Shown here one piece after another: positions 11,830 through 25,700 of a DNA stretch of 64,000 nucleotides. Source of the stretch: Trichopria drosophilae (taxonomy: Eukaryota > Arthropoda > Insecta > Hymenoptera > Diapriidae); contig CM059587.1 in NCBI GenBank assembly GCA_030407085.1, forward strand, positions 36,615,001 to 36,679,000, given 5' to 3'. The notes beneath the pieces are model-generated. The model had not been told where the DNA came from and ran no database searches. It was given only the letters and a program-made list of their open reading frames with translations. The position numbers and the translations under genes are program-made. Position 1 is the stretch's first letter. Each line of letters starts with the position of its first letter.

Positions 11830-14041
11830 AATTTTGTAAAGTGCCGAAGGGAGAACACTAAAGCCTACTAAAATTCGGTTCATTGTCGGCCAATTTTGTC
11901 CATTTATCAGTCTGGCAGGATGTTGCACAAGCACAATCCTGCTGGATGAATGCCTACATTATTTGTTGGTTAAAAGCCGACTGGAAATAGTCAGCATTAT
12001 CTCGGCAAATTCAATTCATTATTACAGTGTGACAGGTCTCATTACATCGGTAAAAATGGAATGTCTACTAAAAGCCAGTTGGATAAAGTCAGAATTTTGA
12101 CGACCAATTCTGACTATTAAAAAGTCTACCAGGAGATGGCACAATATACTGCCGGCTACATAACGATATAATTTATCTACTGAAACCAGGCCGGAAAAAG
12201 TCGACTTTTCATCGAAAAATTCTGTTCATTGAGAAAATCTACCAGAAGAAGACATAAAGGTGTCGACTGTGTGGCTAACTAAAGACAAAAATGTCCTTGA
12301 TTATGCCCAGCAAAATGACATCCTTGTCACATGGGTATGACCTGGGGTTATTTGCTGTGTAAAAAGGAATGCCTTTTTACCCCATGGCTTAAAGATTATT
12401 AAATCATTACTTGATTCAGTGGAATTTTCCAGTTCGCATCAACTAATCCAATTATGCAACTATGCGACGGATGTCGATATTATGATGCACTCCAAGCCCT
12501 GGCACCCGCGGCAGCAGTACCGAGCACGCTCAGCAACAATATTAGGATAGTTAGGGACGAGATATTGGACAAGAGCCTCTAACTCCATTAGTCCCAGGGT
12601 TGCTCTGGTCTTCTCGACGTTTCTGGTTATTACCCGTGATTGTAGGCATTATCGTGCGATCGCGATAACGCACTGCGAGCCCATACAAACGCATTATCCT
12701 CAGTTCAGATTGGAAACGTTAATTCGACATTAAAACATATATTACGTTACGCAATATTTCATTGCCGACGACCCCGCCGTACCAGTTTCGTTCGATTCCA
12801 CGGCTTTGTTGGGTTTCTGCCTCGCAGTACATATCCGCGGGCTTTAATCAATGTAACGCGTACTTCCGTTGTAAATATACATGTACACCGGGAAATGGGT
12901 TTTTCTTTTTTTTTTGCGATCGTGCGCCCATTTTAGCCGTCGTCTCTGCTCATGTATGCCTGTACAGTTATTTTTTCTGTGTTCTTCGACAACCCACGTT
13001 TAATTTTATTTGAAATTATAAATTACACATTCAGACCCTCTTCATATTTAAGATATAACATTTTTACAAAGTACTTTGCAGTAAATAACCAAACATTTCG
13101 AAGTTTTCAAGACGCGTACCCAGATAAGTAGTTAAAGTCGCGCTTCGGTCAGACCCAGAGTCGGAGAGCGAATACTTTTATTAATTCATCTGCATCCACG
13201 ACTGGCAATTTCTACGGGAAAACAATGCATAAATATATACATGATCATGCACAAATCACGTTGAGCCGCGTTAAATTATAGAATTATATACGCTGGCGAA
13301 ATTTTGCCGAAGCGAATGTTATCGATCATGCGCTCGGTGCTGCCTCGTTTTTCATAATCTACCATGACAATCCTTTCGCTTTTCATCCATCCGAAACATT
13401 GTTCCCAACGCATACCAAATTTCAGTACGCTCGGGCGCATTAACACATGCATTAACGACAGCAACGCGCTTTTACGTTGCGTCGCTCGAGCCACAAACAC
13501 CCAACTCGTTCAAAATCAATCATTGTACCCTTGACACGCAGAATTCTATTTTCAGTGATCCGTTTGTAGTGATGTGACATGGGTTTAGCGCTCACGCGGA
13601 TGAGAAAAGTCTACTTTTCAGCCCGCATGATCGGGCGCAATAGCGTATTTTGCGAACCGCTTGGTGGAACCTATTATTTATGTTGTCGTGAATAAAATAT
13701 GAAATTTGTGGGTTTATTTAACAAAATAAGAGATAAACGTTATAAGAATTTCAAGGATATTTATTGACATTAAAGAAAAGTACAAAAAAAAATAGAAAAA
13801 ACATTTTCCGGGTGCAATTGATCGTTCGTTTAGATTCTGTCGTCAAAATTCGCTTATATTATAATAATATCGCTTAATAAACATGTAACAGGTTGTAAAC
13901 AGTTATGTACAAAAGAACACGATTTCATATCAAACAGCGTGTCTTTAACTTTTCATCTACAAATGTTGTCTGTAATTTATTCCAAAATTCAAGATGGCAG
14001 CTCCAAAATTTATATTGATGTGAATTTTTGTTGTGTAACAT
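11830..14041. other. No supported gene
   Basis: Nothing codes convincingly here. The part 12470-12700 is GC-richer and contains a near-palindrome centred on GCGATCGC (about 12650-12672). The part 13130-13680 is also less AT-rich, with an open minus frame that I do not recognise. Confidence 0.5.
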
Positions 14042-14117
14042 CCCGAGCAGAAATTTATTCAGGCCCTGATCAGGGTGTAACGCTTTTGGCCAGGGCCGTA
14101 ATAAATTTCTACTCGGG
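14042..14117. mobile_element. Short MITE, CCCGAG termini (copy 1)
   Basis: A 76-bp element starts CCCGAGCAGAAATTTATT and ends AATAAATTTCTACTCGGG, so the terminal inverted repeats are about 18 bp with one or two mismatches. The inside is rich in CCTGATCAGG-type palindromes. The flanks are ..CAT and ATA.., consistent with a 2-bp AT duplication, though this is weak. A second copy in the opposite orientation lies near 28290-28371. The termini match those of the 905-bp palindrome at 41388-42292 in the CCCGAG and GAAATT positions. Confidence 0.8.
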
Positions 14118-16160
14118 ATATTATCCTTATGTGTCAAATTTAACAAACTTGTCCAATCTGATCAAACATAGTCTGCATAAGTTTTTGAGGTCCCAGAGTT
14201 CGAAACGGAAGTTATTATTCAAAAATTAAAAATGTCGGATCCAATAAGGCGTTCGAAATTTAATAATGTTTTTAAATTTTTGCAAAACTTGGTATATAGT
14301 TTTTTGGGTCTCTTATTAGGAATCTGAAGTCATTTTTCCAACATTCAAAGAGTAATATTCAGTATTACCGCCCAATTAACGAAATTATACCATTTTGAAT
14401 TTCAAAATGTCAAGCATCATATTGGATCTGCAATTTTGAATTTTTAAAAAATAACTGCCGCTTTGTTCCCAAGAACCCACAAAAAATATGAGTAATATAT
14501 TTGATTAATATTAGACAATTTTATAAAATTTTGTACATGTGGAAAATATTTTGCACAACCAAATTCATTTTAGTGGCCATTTTGGAATCGCCGTGTTAAA
14601 TTTATGGGAACTTAATTTTTGAGCCTATAACAGAATATCCTTGAAATATTATAAACAACACTTTTCCGCCCGCTTATAACTTTTAAGTAATAAGAATCGT
14701 TATTATTCTTCCTTGGCAGATAATATACATTCAAATTAGATGGTGATCCCTTTTTAATTTTTAATGAGCAAATGCGCTAATATAAATTCGATAATTGAAT
14801 ACAATCGAAATGTTAAATTGTTTATGTATTTTATTAAAGAAAAGTGCTCATATTATGGAACCATTTTTCAATTTCGAAAATATTGATTCTTAATAGATTT
14901 AATAATGATTATATGCTGCAGGGCTTGGGAAAGTGGTTACCTAATAGGACGTCGTTGGAATATTCCCTTCGCAAAATACCTCAGTGCTAAACCCAGTACC
15001 ACATGCTTTGATGTCGACACAATAATTATCGTGACCTTCATTAAGCGGTAACCGGCATTACATATTCCTGCCCCACCGCGAAGAAATACTTGTTTAATTA
15101 TTCAGCGAAATCTTGCTCATGAATAATATAATGCGAAAATTCTTATCTGTATCTGATTGAAACATACACCAGGAATTATAAAGTAATGCGTGTTGCTACA
15201 CGCTAGGATGGTTTTTAATTAAGTACAAGCATCTTACATTTTCAGATTATTGATATTGTTAATACTTTAACATTGAGTTATCTTATGCACGGTGCCAATA
15301 GGGGAATACATAACTTGATGTGAGAAAGTTACAAGAAATAATAGTAAACCAGCTCCCTCTGTCGTTGGGACCTGGCACAATACCATTCTTCCCCTGATTA
15401 TTATTTGATAAGATGTACGTCAAGTTTACGAAAACCATAATTGGATACAAACAAATTTTAAAAGAAACCGCCTGTAGTAAATAATACAATTTTCTAGTTT
15501 ACATTATACCCACAACATCTTTCATTTTTATCCATGGGAACAGTCAACTTCTTCAACTTCCATCTTTAAACATTAGAATCCATTTTCGTCATTCTCATAT
15601 ATTCAAGCATTTCGCATTGCCCATCACATCTCTAAGGCAAAGCGCCTTGGCATAGAGAAACCAATCATATTGAATCCCGAAAACTGATACATCTATGACA
15701 AGAACTAACATATAATAGTAAATTCGATTTTTTTATCATATGAAAAAATCGGTGTTAAAGTAGCAAATTATACGTAAGAAAATTCAGTAGTCTCAGTAGT
15801 AACAGTCCGTATATACTCCGAACAAGTCTCGATCCTGGCTGTTACTACTTAAGGGGGTTTTAAAGTGGTCCTCCGGTAAAGTAGAAAATTTTACTAAAAA
15901 ACTTAAATTCAAGAGACTGAATAACATTTTCAAAATGCGGGCTCTGTGAGGGCAATTCTAAACACTATAAACAGTTTCCTAGAAAATACCAAAAATATTA
16001 ATTGAGAACTGACCGTCAATTTTTGGAAATAAATGATTTTCATTTATGCTGTAAACGACGGCGACCTTAGAATTTTCTTTTCAAGTCGCATTTTCGGGAA
16101 GAAAGCGATTAAATGTGTATGAATGTTTAAGTATGCGGCTTATTTAGAGTTCTTTTGTAT
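14118..16160. other. AT-rich, no supported gene
   Basis: Nothing codes convincingly. An 11-bp inverted repeat (AGTAGTAACAG at 15795-15805 and its complement at 15839-15849, loop about 33) is the only local structure noted. Confidence 0.55.
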
Positions 16161-18150
16161 TGTTACGACCCGGCAAACATCTCAAAAGAATAAGATGCCT
16201 GTTGGATCGTAAAAGGGCTGAGTAACTAAAGGTTACTCGGGTTCTGGCGAGCGGGGGTCCGCTGCGTGTGTCCCTGAAATTGTAAGAGGGAAAGGTCGAA
16301 TAATAAAAAAGAGAAGCAAGAATGGTTTAAGAGTGAAAACAAATTTATTTCGGTAATGGAGGTTGAATTAACGGTATTTTCGCGATTAGGAGGAAGTATT
16401 CTTCCAAAACTCGTCGCTCGTGCTGCTGTTTTAGCTCGCGGATTTCTCGTTCCGCGCGGATTTCTGGACCTTGCGTCCGGCCCTTCGTCGCCGTTGTTTC
16501 ACTGAAAGGAGAAACAAGCGGTTAGACGAGGAATTTATTATATTGGGAAAAGGGTTAGTTGGATATCCTACTTGACGAAAAAAAACGAATAATATGTAAA
16601 AGAAAATAATAATAAAGAAAATTGGATTATGTGGTGGGAGGAGGCCCTACGAGCTAGGAATTAATATTCCGGTAGTCAGCAGGTCAATTCCCGCGACCCC
16701 CAGAATTTTAATCCGGTCGCTCCTAAAATAAAAAAATGGTCCCTAATGTTGCCTATTTTGGCAACTCGTCTCAAGGTAACAATTGGGATTAAAATAAGAA
16801 AACAAAAATATCTCGGGTAGGTACGCTTGCTCGTCTCACATATTCAAACGTACCTGTAATATTGGGAGGGAAAATATTGTTAATCGTGGAGAGGAAAAGT
16901 AAAAAAGGGGAAATCAAAAATAAATCTTACTCTTTTTTCTTTGGAGAGTCTTTGATGCACCCTGGGAAGGCCTCGTGACGTTGATCCGACCGTGTGGTTG
17001 TTTTAAGTCCGGATGGACTTATACCAGATTCTCTTCCTTTTTTATTTTGATGATGGCAGGATCTGGTCGTTTAAAAAAGATGAAGTCGGGGTCCGTTGCT
17101 CCTTTAAAAGAAAACTAGGGAGAGCTAAAACTGAATAAACGATTGGTCAGTCAGTTCGTCAGTGCGCACTCTGGTCCAAGTGATGCGCGGGTCCCTTTTT
17201 ATATGGTTTTTCCAGGTGGAAAGGGCAATTAACGGTGATCGAGCGAGAGACGGAAAACTGTCGAGCGAGAGATAGAAACTTGTAGAGCGAGAGGAAGTAA
17301 TTTTCCTCCAATTTGTTGCTATAAAGTGTTTTCAATAATGTTCCTTTTCACTATCAATTGTTTATTACAGGTTAGCTAAATTGGAGATTAAACAAAAATG
17401 AATGGAAGTTGTATCGTTGTTTCGTGCGAAGTTATTAATAATTATTACAACTTCCATTCACCTTGTTCAATCTTTTACAATTGTTGTTTGCAAAAGAGAA
17501 GAAAACTCACTGTTTGTAGAATATAATTGTTATATTTGGTTGATGATAAATTGTTTGCTTTTTTATTTAGGTGAACCATTAGGATTATTATGATTGAGGC
17601 TGAAAGTTTTACAGGATAAGGAAAAATATAAAATAAAAAGAATATTGTTTAAAGGTCGGGAATTCATGAGTAGCAACATTCAGATCGGGTTGAGATTCGC
17701 GAGTTTGGAGTTAAAAATGACCGTGCAGTTATCGAGATTTTGTTAATGTTGCTATTAATGAATTCGTTTAAGAATTGTCTAAGAAAAAAATAAAACTGGT
17801 TAAATGATTTCCAAGAATTTCGGGTGGCATCTTTTTTTTGTTCCATTAAAAGTTGAGTAGGAGTATCCGTACAACTTTCAGCACCGTTACATGCGTTACA
17901 CCAGTAATTGTCTAAAAAGAATTTCGGTGGCAATGAAGATTTCTCAGAATAGAAATCTACGCTACGTGCTTAATTTTTAGTGAGCGTTAAGAAAAGGGTT
18001 ATAAAGTTAAATGTATTTCTGAGTGCACTGCATGTATCGATTTCTAATCTTTAATCCTATCGGTTTTCCTAAAAAGTTATTCTTTTGTGGGTGGTCGCGG
18101 TGACGTGGCAGTAATCAATAGATAAGTTATTTTTGACAAATAATATAACA
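16161..18150. mobile_element. Probable solo LTR or LTR-bounded remnant
   Basis: The left border reads GTAT|TGTTACGACCCGG and the right border ATATAACA|GTAT, giving TG..CA ends, a TGTTA/TAACA terminal match and a 4-bp GTAT duplication. The part 16160-17320 is much GC-richer than the surroundings and carries a minus-strand TATAAAAAGG (17194-17203) and a downstream minus-strand AATAAA near 16349, as expected for LTR promoter and polyadenylation signals. No protein frame is visible. About 2 kb is long for a single LTR. An alternative right border at 18032 would give a 5-bp TGTAT duplication, so the exact end is uncertain. Confidence 0.45.
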
Positions 18151-19238
18151 GTATCAGATCTTTAGTTTTCGCCACGAATAGATATGCAGGCATTGAAAAA
18201 GTGTAATGTTATTATAAATTTGTTTTATTTAGGCAGACTGTCTATAATAAAATAAAGACGGTAAAACTTATGGTGGTACAACTTTTCTTAAATAAATATT
18301 TTTAAATAAATGCATTATCTGTTTTTTTTGAAGATTGCTATTGCAATATTCGAAAACAGAGAGTTTCTTTTTTTTGGTATCCTAGTCTTTTCGAAATTTT
18401 ACCGAGCTTTTTTCTGAAATTGAATGTCCTACATGTTTTTAATTATTATCAACTATTTCTGTTTTTTTTTTGTGGTATACTAATGTATTTTGAACCATCT
18501 CCAGAATCGTTCTAAAAATTCATAGTTACTGTACAATTTTCCGAATATTTTTTTAATAAAATTCCAGCATTAATTAAATTCAAATTAAATCCATCCTGGA
18601 TTCGTTTTCGTACGACATTTCAGGTTATTAAAAATTAATTGAGCGAACTTTGACGGATCCTGAAACGAGATAATTGAGAATCTTACGATGTATCGGGATA
18701 CGTTTAATTTCCGACAGTGCTCGACGATAAGTGCTCATGCCTGGGTTGCGAAGGAAATGTGCACGGTAATATTGCGCACAAAGGCCGATTACGACTGTAG
18801 GAAATAACCTGGTGTGCAGGGTGTGCACTTAGCGCAAATCAAATTATTCAATGTATTTCATGGGTGTCGAATTCTTATCCTCTTCTCTTACGATTCCGTT
18901 TAAATAATTTGTTTCATCTGAATATTTGTAAGATTTTTTTTTTGGTATTTAACTTATACCTCTCAAGACTGTCAAATTTTACATATTTTTTGTTTCGTCA
19001 ATTAACAATGGGAGACGTAGAAAAGAATCCTTCAAATTAAACAAAATAATTCTGTTGAACATTTTATTAGGATGTACTACGAAATTTTGCCGTAATAACT
19101 GATTCAGTAGACTAATAACAAAGGTCCACAAAAAAAGTGTATTGTGCTGGGAATGGGACCCAACTATTCCGACGTAGTTTGACCTACTGAACACGAATCT
19201 GCAAAAAATTAGGGGGAGGGGGGGCTAATTTCAGAGAT
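18151..19238. other. AT-rich, no supported gene
   Basis: Homopolymer-rich sequence with no recognisable gene or repeat border. Confidence 0.55.
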
Positions 19239-19765
19239 AACCTAAAAAAAAGGTAAAAATCATGTTTTTTTAGTGTTAAAGTAGTAGTAGTAGTAGTAAT
19301 AGTAGTCTCATGTATTTTGTCATACTAATTTTTATGACAAAAAATGGAGGTTCGTAGGGTAATTACGCTTCTACAACGAAAAAAATGATTAAAAAGTTTT
19401 AAAAAGTGCAGAAGGTGAATTCTACAATATTTGGTCCGTCACCGCCAATATTCCAACTTTGAGGTCATATTTATATTGAATCATACAAGAAACATAAGTG
19501 TACCTACTCCATGAAATTCCAGCGATCGGTTTGTCAACATTATTATAGAGAATATAGTAGAATTCACCTTCTGCACCATTTTTTAAGTTTTTAATTAGAT
19601 TTTTCGTTGTAGAAGCGTAATTACCCCAAGAACCACCATTTTTGTCATCAAAATCACATTCAGCGCTACAAAATACACGAGACTACTATGGCCTCAACTT
19701 GATATTAATCATACGCTTTTTTTATATGCCTTTAAGATTAAAAAAACGTGATTTTCACGGTGGAA
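19239..19765. mobile_element. Fold-back element B with GTA microsatellite
   Basis: The left arm (about 19239-19425) and right arm (about 19558-19765) are inverted copies. Key shared blocks are GTGCAGAAGGTGAATTCTAC at the inner end of the left arm and its complement at 19558, GTAATTACGCTTCTACAACG at the left against its complement at 19605-19624, and CTCATGTATTTTGT. The spacer is about 130 bp. The left arm carries an expanded GTA repeat (19281-19306) that the right arm lacks, so the expansion came after the inversion. No frame of interest; class unknown. Confidence 0.8.
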
Positions 19766-22700
19766 TTTCAGTCCTTTAAGAATAGAATTTTACTTTTTTG
19801 AGACTGAAAATTGAGCCACTGTTGCCCTCTAAAGATCACCCTTTACAGAATGAAAAGTGGTTATGCGAAGAGTAAAAATCTACTATTGAAGAATTACAAT
19901 TCGCTCTTTCATTGATGCTGTTCAACTTTCACTCCATAAAGAAAGAATTTTTAATCTAATAAATTTCAAGATTGTAAAAAATGATATTTACAGCACAGCT
20001 ATTGGATTTCCTCTATATTGCTTCAGTTCAGAATGTTCTGCGGTCTCTATGTCGAGATTGATATTTCGCTTGCAGGAGTGAAAATTGACTCTTTTGATTT
20101 TTGATTAACAAAATGTATCAGTTATGTTTAACAATTTAAATATTGCAGTCGACTTATATAAAAATTCATACAAAACAGTGTACGTAATATAACTATGAAA
20201 TGAAGAACATTGAAATATTTCAATAATTGAAACTGAATGCATAATTCATTTATTTGCTGTAATATTAAATACGAAGAATCAATACAACTGAGGGAATACA
20301 AATTGAAGTACGTAATTAATTTAGTTTTATAAAGAATTTATTACATATGTTTATTTTTGCAGAAAAACAATAAATATGCTAACGAAAACGGAACGTTTGT
20401 TTACTTCAGGTACACCGCTAATTTGTACTTCGTTATAATTATTAATTAAATCAACATTTTATTATTTACATTTCATATTGAAAAACATATGTAATGTAAT
20501 ATAAATAAATAAATCATTTATTAAAAACTCATTTATCAAAATTATTAACATGAAATCCGATAACCGTTCTGAGCAGGCGATATGTAGTTTTTAAATATTT
20601 CAAAATACCTTTCAATACACATTTATATGTATGCATATGTAATTACATACGAATGCAGAAGATTCATCATTATCGTATCGAGACTTGGTGTAAAATACAA
20701 AATTTGTAATTTTAAAGACTTCCATATGCAATTAGATATCAACATTTAAAATACGATCTTAATTAAATGTAGGATATAATGTAATTTTTTTATCTCTTAT
20801 TCGCCAGGTTTATTGTACACAATTCTAGACTAATACAAGAATAGAACAGTTTGCTCGAGTAACGAATATACTGACCTGAACCTAGCTAATCTCTTAGAGA
20901 TCTATTGATTAATAAATAATGTTTTGTAGAGTATTTTTCAAATTTTCAACGTTTTTTTTTAAATTTCTATGCAGGTTGTTACATTCGTCTTTTTGTTTGC
21001 ATACAAAACGGAAAATACGAAAAAGACATAAAGCCTGACCAATACAGCCAGTTACTACTTACGATTCGTCGTGCATGCAGACAAGATTTTAGTATAAACA
21101 AAAATGATAATCATTCATTGAAGTCTTAAAATTAAAAAATAAGTTGTCTTCTTTTCACGCTTTAAGTATTTTTTTTTCAAATTTTTTATTATTATTTATT
21201 TAGTTTATTTCTGAAGTATACTTATGTAATGAATTTTCACTTTCTTCTAATGAGTGTCATTTTAAGTTTGGTAATTGAATTGTTCTCTCCCTTTTCATTA
21301 TGATAATAATAAAGTCAATAACAACTGTGTTCTTTGACGAAACTGCATTTATTTTCGCAGAAAACCGCATCGAAAATTGAAAATGAACGATTTTTACATT
21401 TTACAAATTTGTTTACAATGCATTGGAAAAAAAGAAAGACGGTTAATGCGTGAAGTCAGTTTTGTAACATATATCATTGCGGATCGAATATACTCGCACG
21501 CGTAATATTTATTTTATTCTTTTATGTTTGCAATATGCTGTTTTTGAAGCCGGTTACCAAGAATTCAACAATATTTTATGACGCAATTTGAAATATTCGA
21601 CGTAATATACAGCGGGCAAATTTAAATAATTTTATTAAAATTGATATCTTACAGGTAATTGAATAAGATATTCAGGTTAACTAGCCGGTGCACTAATCCG
21701 GAAATAATGTCCCGCAGCTTTTGATATAGTATGACTATTCCCCCTTAAAATTCAAGGAATTTTCATGGAATTTCGTTTGTTTTATAGCAGTTTAGAAATA
21801 TTTTGAATTCTAGATAAACCGGAATATTTTTTCTTATCGAATTTAATTTCATAAAACATGAAAATTGACTATATGTTTTGGTAAATGAACTGAAAGTCTT
21901 TCCTAAATAATAATAAGAATAATACAGTTTGATAAAAATGAGACCTTGAATATTTGATAAGTTGTGGGTTGTTTTAGAAATACAAGTTTACGAAAAGCAG
22001 AGAAGTATTCGAGGTATTATATCAAAATTATTAAATTATGCAGCTGAAAAATACACAGCACTTCTTTGAAAATTTGTGTTAGTTTGATACGTCATTTAAG
22101 ACTGTCATCTTGAAAATGAAAATTTCATTTTTAGCCTTCGCGTCCGGTAATCCCAAAAACGTTAAACAAATTTTGAAGAGCAAATTTCCCGAGTATACAT
22201 ATATAGGTAATTGTTACTAAATACAACCAACATTTATTAGTTATATTCTAATGAAAATTATGAGTTTAACAGTGATTTTCAATGTTCAATTTCTCATGAA
22301 AATATCTATTTTCTTTTCAGTACTTTTTGTTACTTTGAACATGATTTCGTGTCTTTTTATCGTCGAATAAGTTGGGATGTTACCTTTTTTAATTATACAA
22401 TCGGAAAAAAATATATTTTAAATATATACATCAGTGCGTGTCGATAAATTTTTATTACCAAATGCACAAGTACAAATATGACAAATATGACATTCTGTAA
22501 TAATTAAAAAATCGTTTTGCTCGAGTCATTTTAATTACAAATTATTCCTTCTCAAATACTCGTTTTTGAGAATTTCGAACATGTTCCAAATTATATGTTG
22601 TATGTGCGTATATATATTTAAATGCGGGTTTGCATTCATTTCTAGGTTGAAGGTAATGTTCTGTGCATGACCGGAAATTGTCTCGAAACACCCACCGGAA

Positions 22701-25700
22701 AAATACATTTTTAAGAGCATGTTTACGGTTTTTTCACTTCTTATAGGTATAACGAAATATAAATGTAATAATCAAAAAAAGGAAATTAGAAAATAAAACA
22801 AATAGTTTCCACCAAAAATGTCTGTTGACCGAAATTAAATTAGAGCTTCATCCAACGATGTACTTATTTTTTTGGATTTAACACCTTTGAGATATTTTCA
22901 CCCATGTCTCAAATGCAATTTACTTTTTGACTTTGCTGTATGTAATATTTATATAATGTGTAAATTTCAATCGTTTAGATATTTGAGAGAAAATATATCA
23001 TACATAATACCGATGTACGATTTAAATACTTGCAACAATTAAGATTTACATCACCGCCCTCTATCGGAAAATGGTGTAACAAGAAAGAACCCTCGAAATA
23101 TTAATTTCACTTACTAAAAAATACCTGATATTAATTTTATATAATTTATGATCATCCCATCATTAATGAAATGATTCTGGAATATTTTGAATCGAGGTTG
23201 GCAAATATTACTCGTCACTAGACCATTGAGATTGGTATAGGAACTGAACGTATCCATTCCTGTTTTTTGTGGAACATTTCCATCAGGGGAATGCAAAAGG
23301 ATTAACCGCACTAATTTGCTTGATGACAAGGTGGCGAATGCGTCATTTCAATTCGTAATGGATTTGTAAATCTGCGAAAGGGAACGATTTTCATATAGCC
23401 CAATCAGAGCAGGAAATAGAAGGCTGATTTTACACGCGTTTACTTCGTGGAGCTCAACTTGCACTGTTGCTATGCAATGAATATCATGTAAAAATAATAA
23501 GTTCGATACTCCATCAATTTGCTTTTTAATTATTTGAAATCTGACAAAATTTAGAGATCCATTTAATGTTTTTCTTGACATACTGCGTAATTCATCACTG
23601 CCAAAGTTTTGGTTTCCACTACATTATCATAGTAGTTTAAGTTTTCAAATGAATTTATTTAAATGTTATTTATATTCTATTTGAGTAGTCTGCATTAACA
23701 GAAGGGAATTTAAAATTCTAAATTTAATGAAAAGATAAAAGTCAATAGTAAACAATATATCAATATTAATATTAAACATATTTATTTGAAAATAAAGTTT
23801 ATACAGCGTTCATTATCAATAAATTTTCAAGTATTGTTTCAACTATTTCAAAATCTTTTAGTAGAATTTCCATAACATTAATCCTAAAATAGGTATAAGA
23901 AACTCGATTTTCTTAATTATTTTTTTTCCATTCAAACGTCACTTTCATGTCGAAAAAGCATCGAGATATGGGAAAATCCACAGAACTTTTAAACTCAAGA
24001 GTAACTAAGAGAAAAGGTAATTTATATTTATATTGGAATAAATTTATATAAGAAGTAAAATATTACTAAATATTGGAGCCTATGAAGTATTAGCCCGATA
24101 GCTGAGATTTTGAAGTGATTTGAAGAAGCCAAATGAACGTAAAATAACAAATTTGATGTGTACATTGCTTAAAAATGTCTGCTCTTAACAGTTTTTCTTG
24201 GATACTCTGATAGTTATGAACTAAATCCAATTGAATTAGCTTCTGTATTTAATTATACAACTTTTCTTTATTGAGACATTCATGTGCTACTTTTCAGAAG
24301 GATGTTACTGTACTATCAAAAATGTGTAATAACATTTTTTTATTTTTAAAATGTTTTCAAAGTTAACAGTTTTAAAAGCACGCCGTCTTTAAATTAAAAA
24401 CTATAAACATATTTTTACAGTTAACGAGAAATCAAAAATTTTGAGACGTGTCAGAAGTGTGTGCTTCACATAGCCTTGAAATGAAAGCAATCGAAATGTA
24501 ACACGCAAAGAAAAAACAGATTTTCCTGCAGCATATCAACAATATCATCTTAGATCGTATTATAATCGATATATCATAATAATAATATGATTTATCATAT
24601 TTTGTCAAAAAAAAAAAAAAAATCATTTTTAACCATTTTTTTTCACTTTTGGCAAAAAGCAATTGTTGTACAGTAGGTATTTGTTGTGAGTATTCATTAA
24701 ATTTGAAACAATGGAGTATTTTTTTTTAATATTCTGTTATCAAGTATTTTTTAATCGCTGGTATCAAAAAGGATTGTAAATTGTTATGTCAACAGTTTTT
24801 TTTTTGACGATTTTTATTTACAATGTGCAAGTATTTAATTCTTTTATGAAATTGACTAAAATTTATTTGGCACAAATAGAATGATTTGGTCTTTGAAAAG
24901 AATCCATTGACAATAAATATAAAGATATTATTTATATAATATGTAATACAATTTCTATTCATCAATTTTACCATAAATTTAACTTCTGTAACAAATTTGA
25001 AATTGTTGCTGAGATGAATTATTCTCATTCTATTCGAGGAATTGTTTACGATAAATTGCGTTAATACTCTGGGATGAATTTGTTATTATTTCACGACACA
25101 TTGTGCTCACAATGAATTGGGTGGATTTCAGTACGACGTCTACTCTTCACGGAATTATAATGAAGTGTATAGTATGGTTTTTCACTTTATTATATTTTGA
25201 CAAATAATTTTTCCTTTTCTGAATTCACCATTACCTTCCAACTTTTTCGTCTTAATTATTTCAATAACTTTATTCAACTGAGTTATATATTTCCAACATA
25301 TAATTCTGCTGTATTTCAACTAATAATACTGCAATTATGCCAATTGCGCATTGCGAAATTTATTGAACTCTCCTCGTTATTACGTAATCCTTGATAAAAT
25401 CCACCAATTTATGCAACTATGACCCAATGAGCAATTAAACATCTCGAGATAAACACACTGCAAAAATAACTGAAATTAGCAAATAAATTTTAGTAGATGC
25501 GAATAACAGTATTTTGAGTTTTTCGAGGAGTAATAGGCGACTTTCGTTCTTTATAAGAGTGTAACTTCGTGTACGTGGGTTCTGTAAATTAACCCATTAA
25601 CTTCTGAATATTCCAAAAAGTTTACTGTAATACTGAGCTAAAATAGTTTCTATGCAATCACGAATAATTCTAGCTGAAACACCTTATTAATGTAGTAAAT

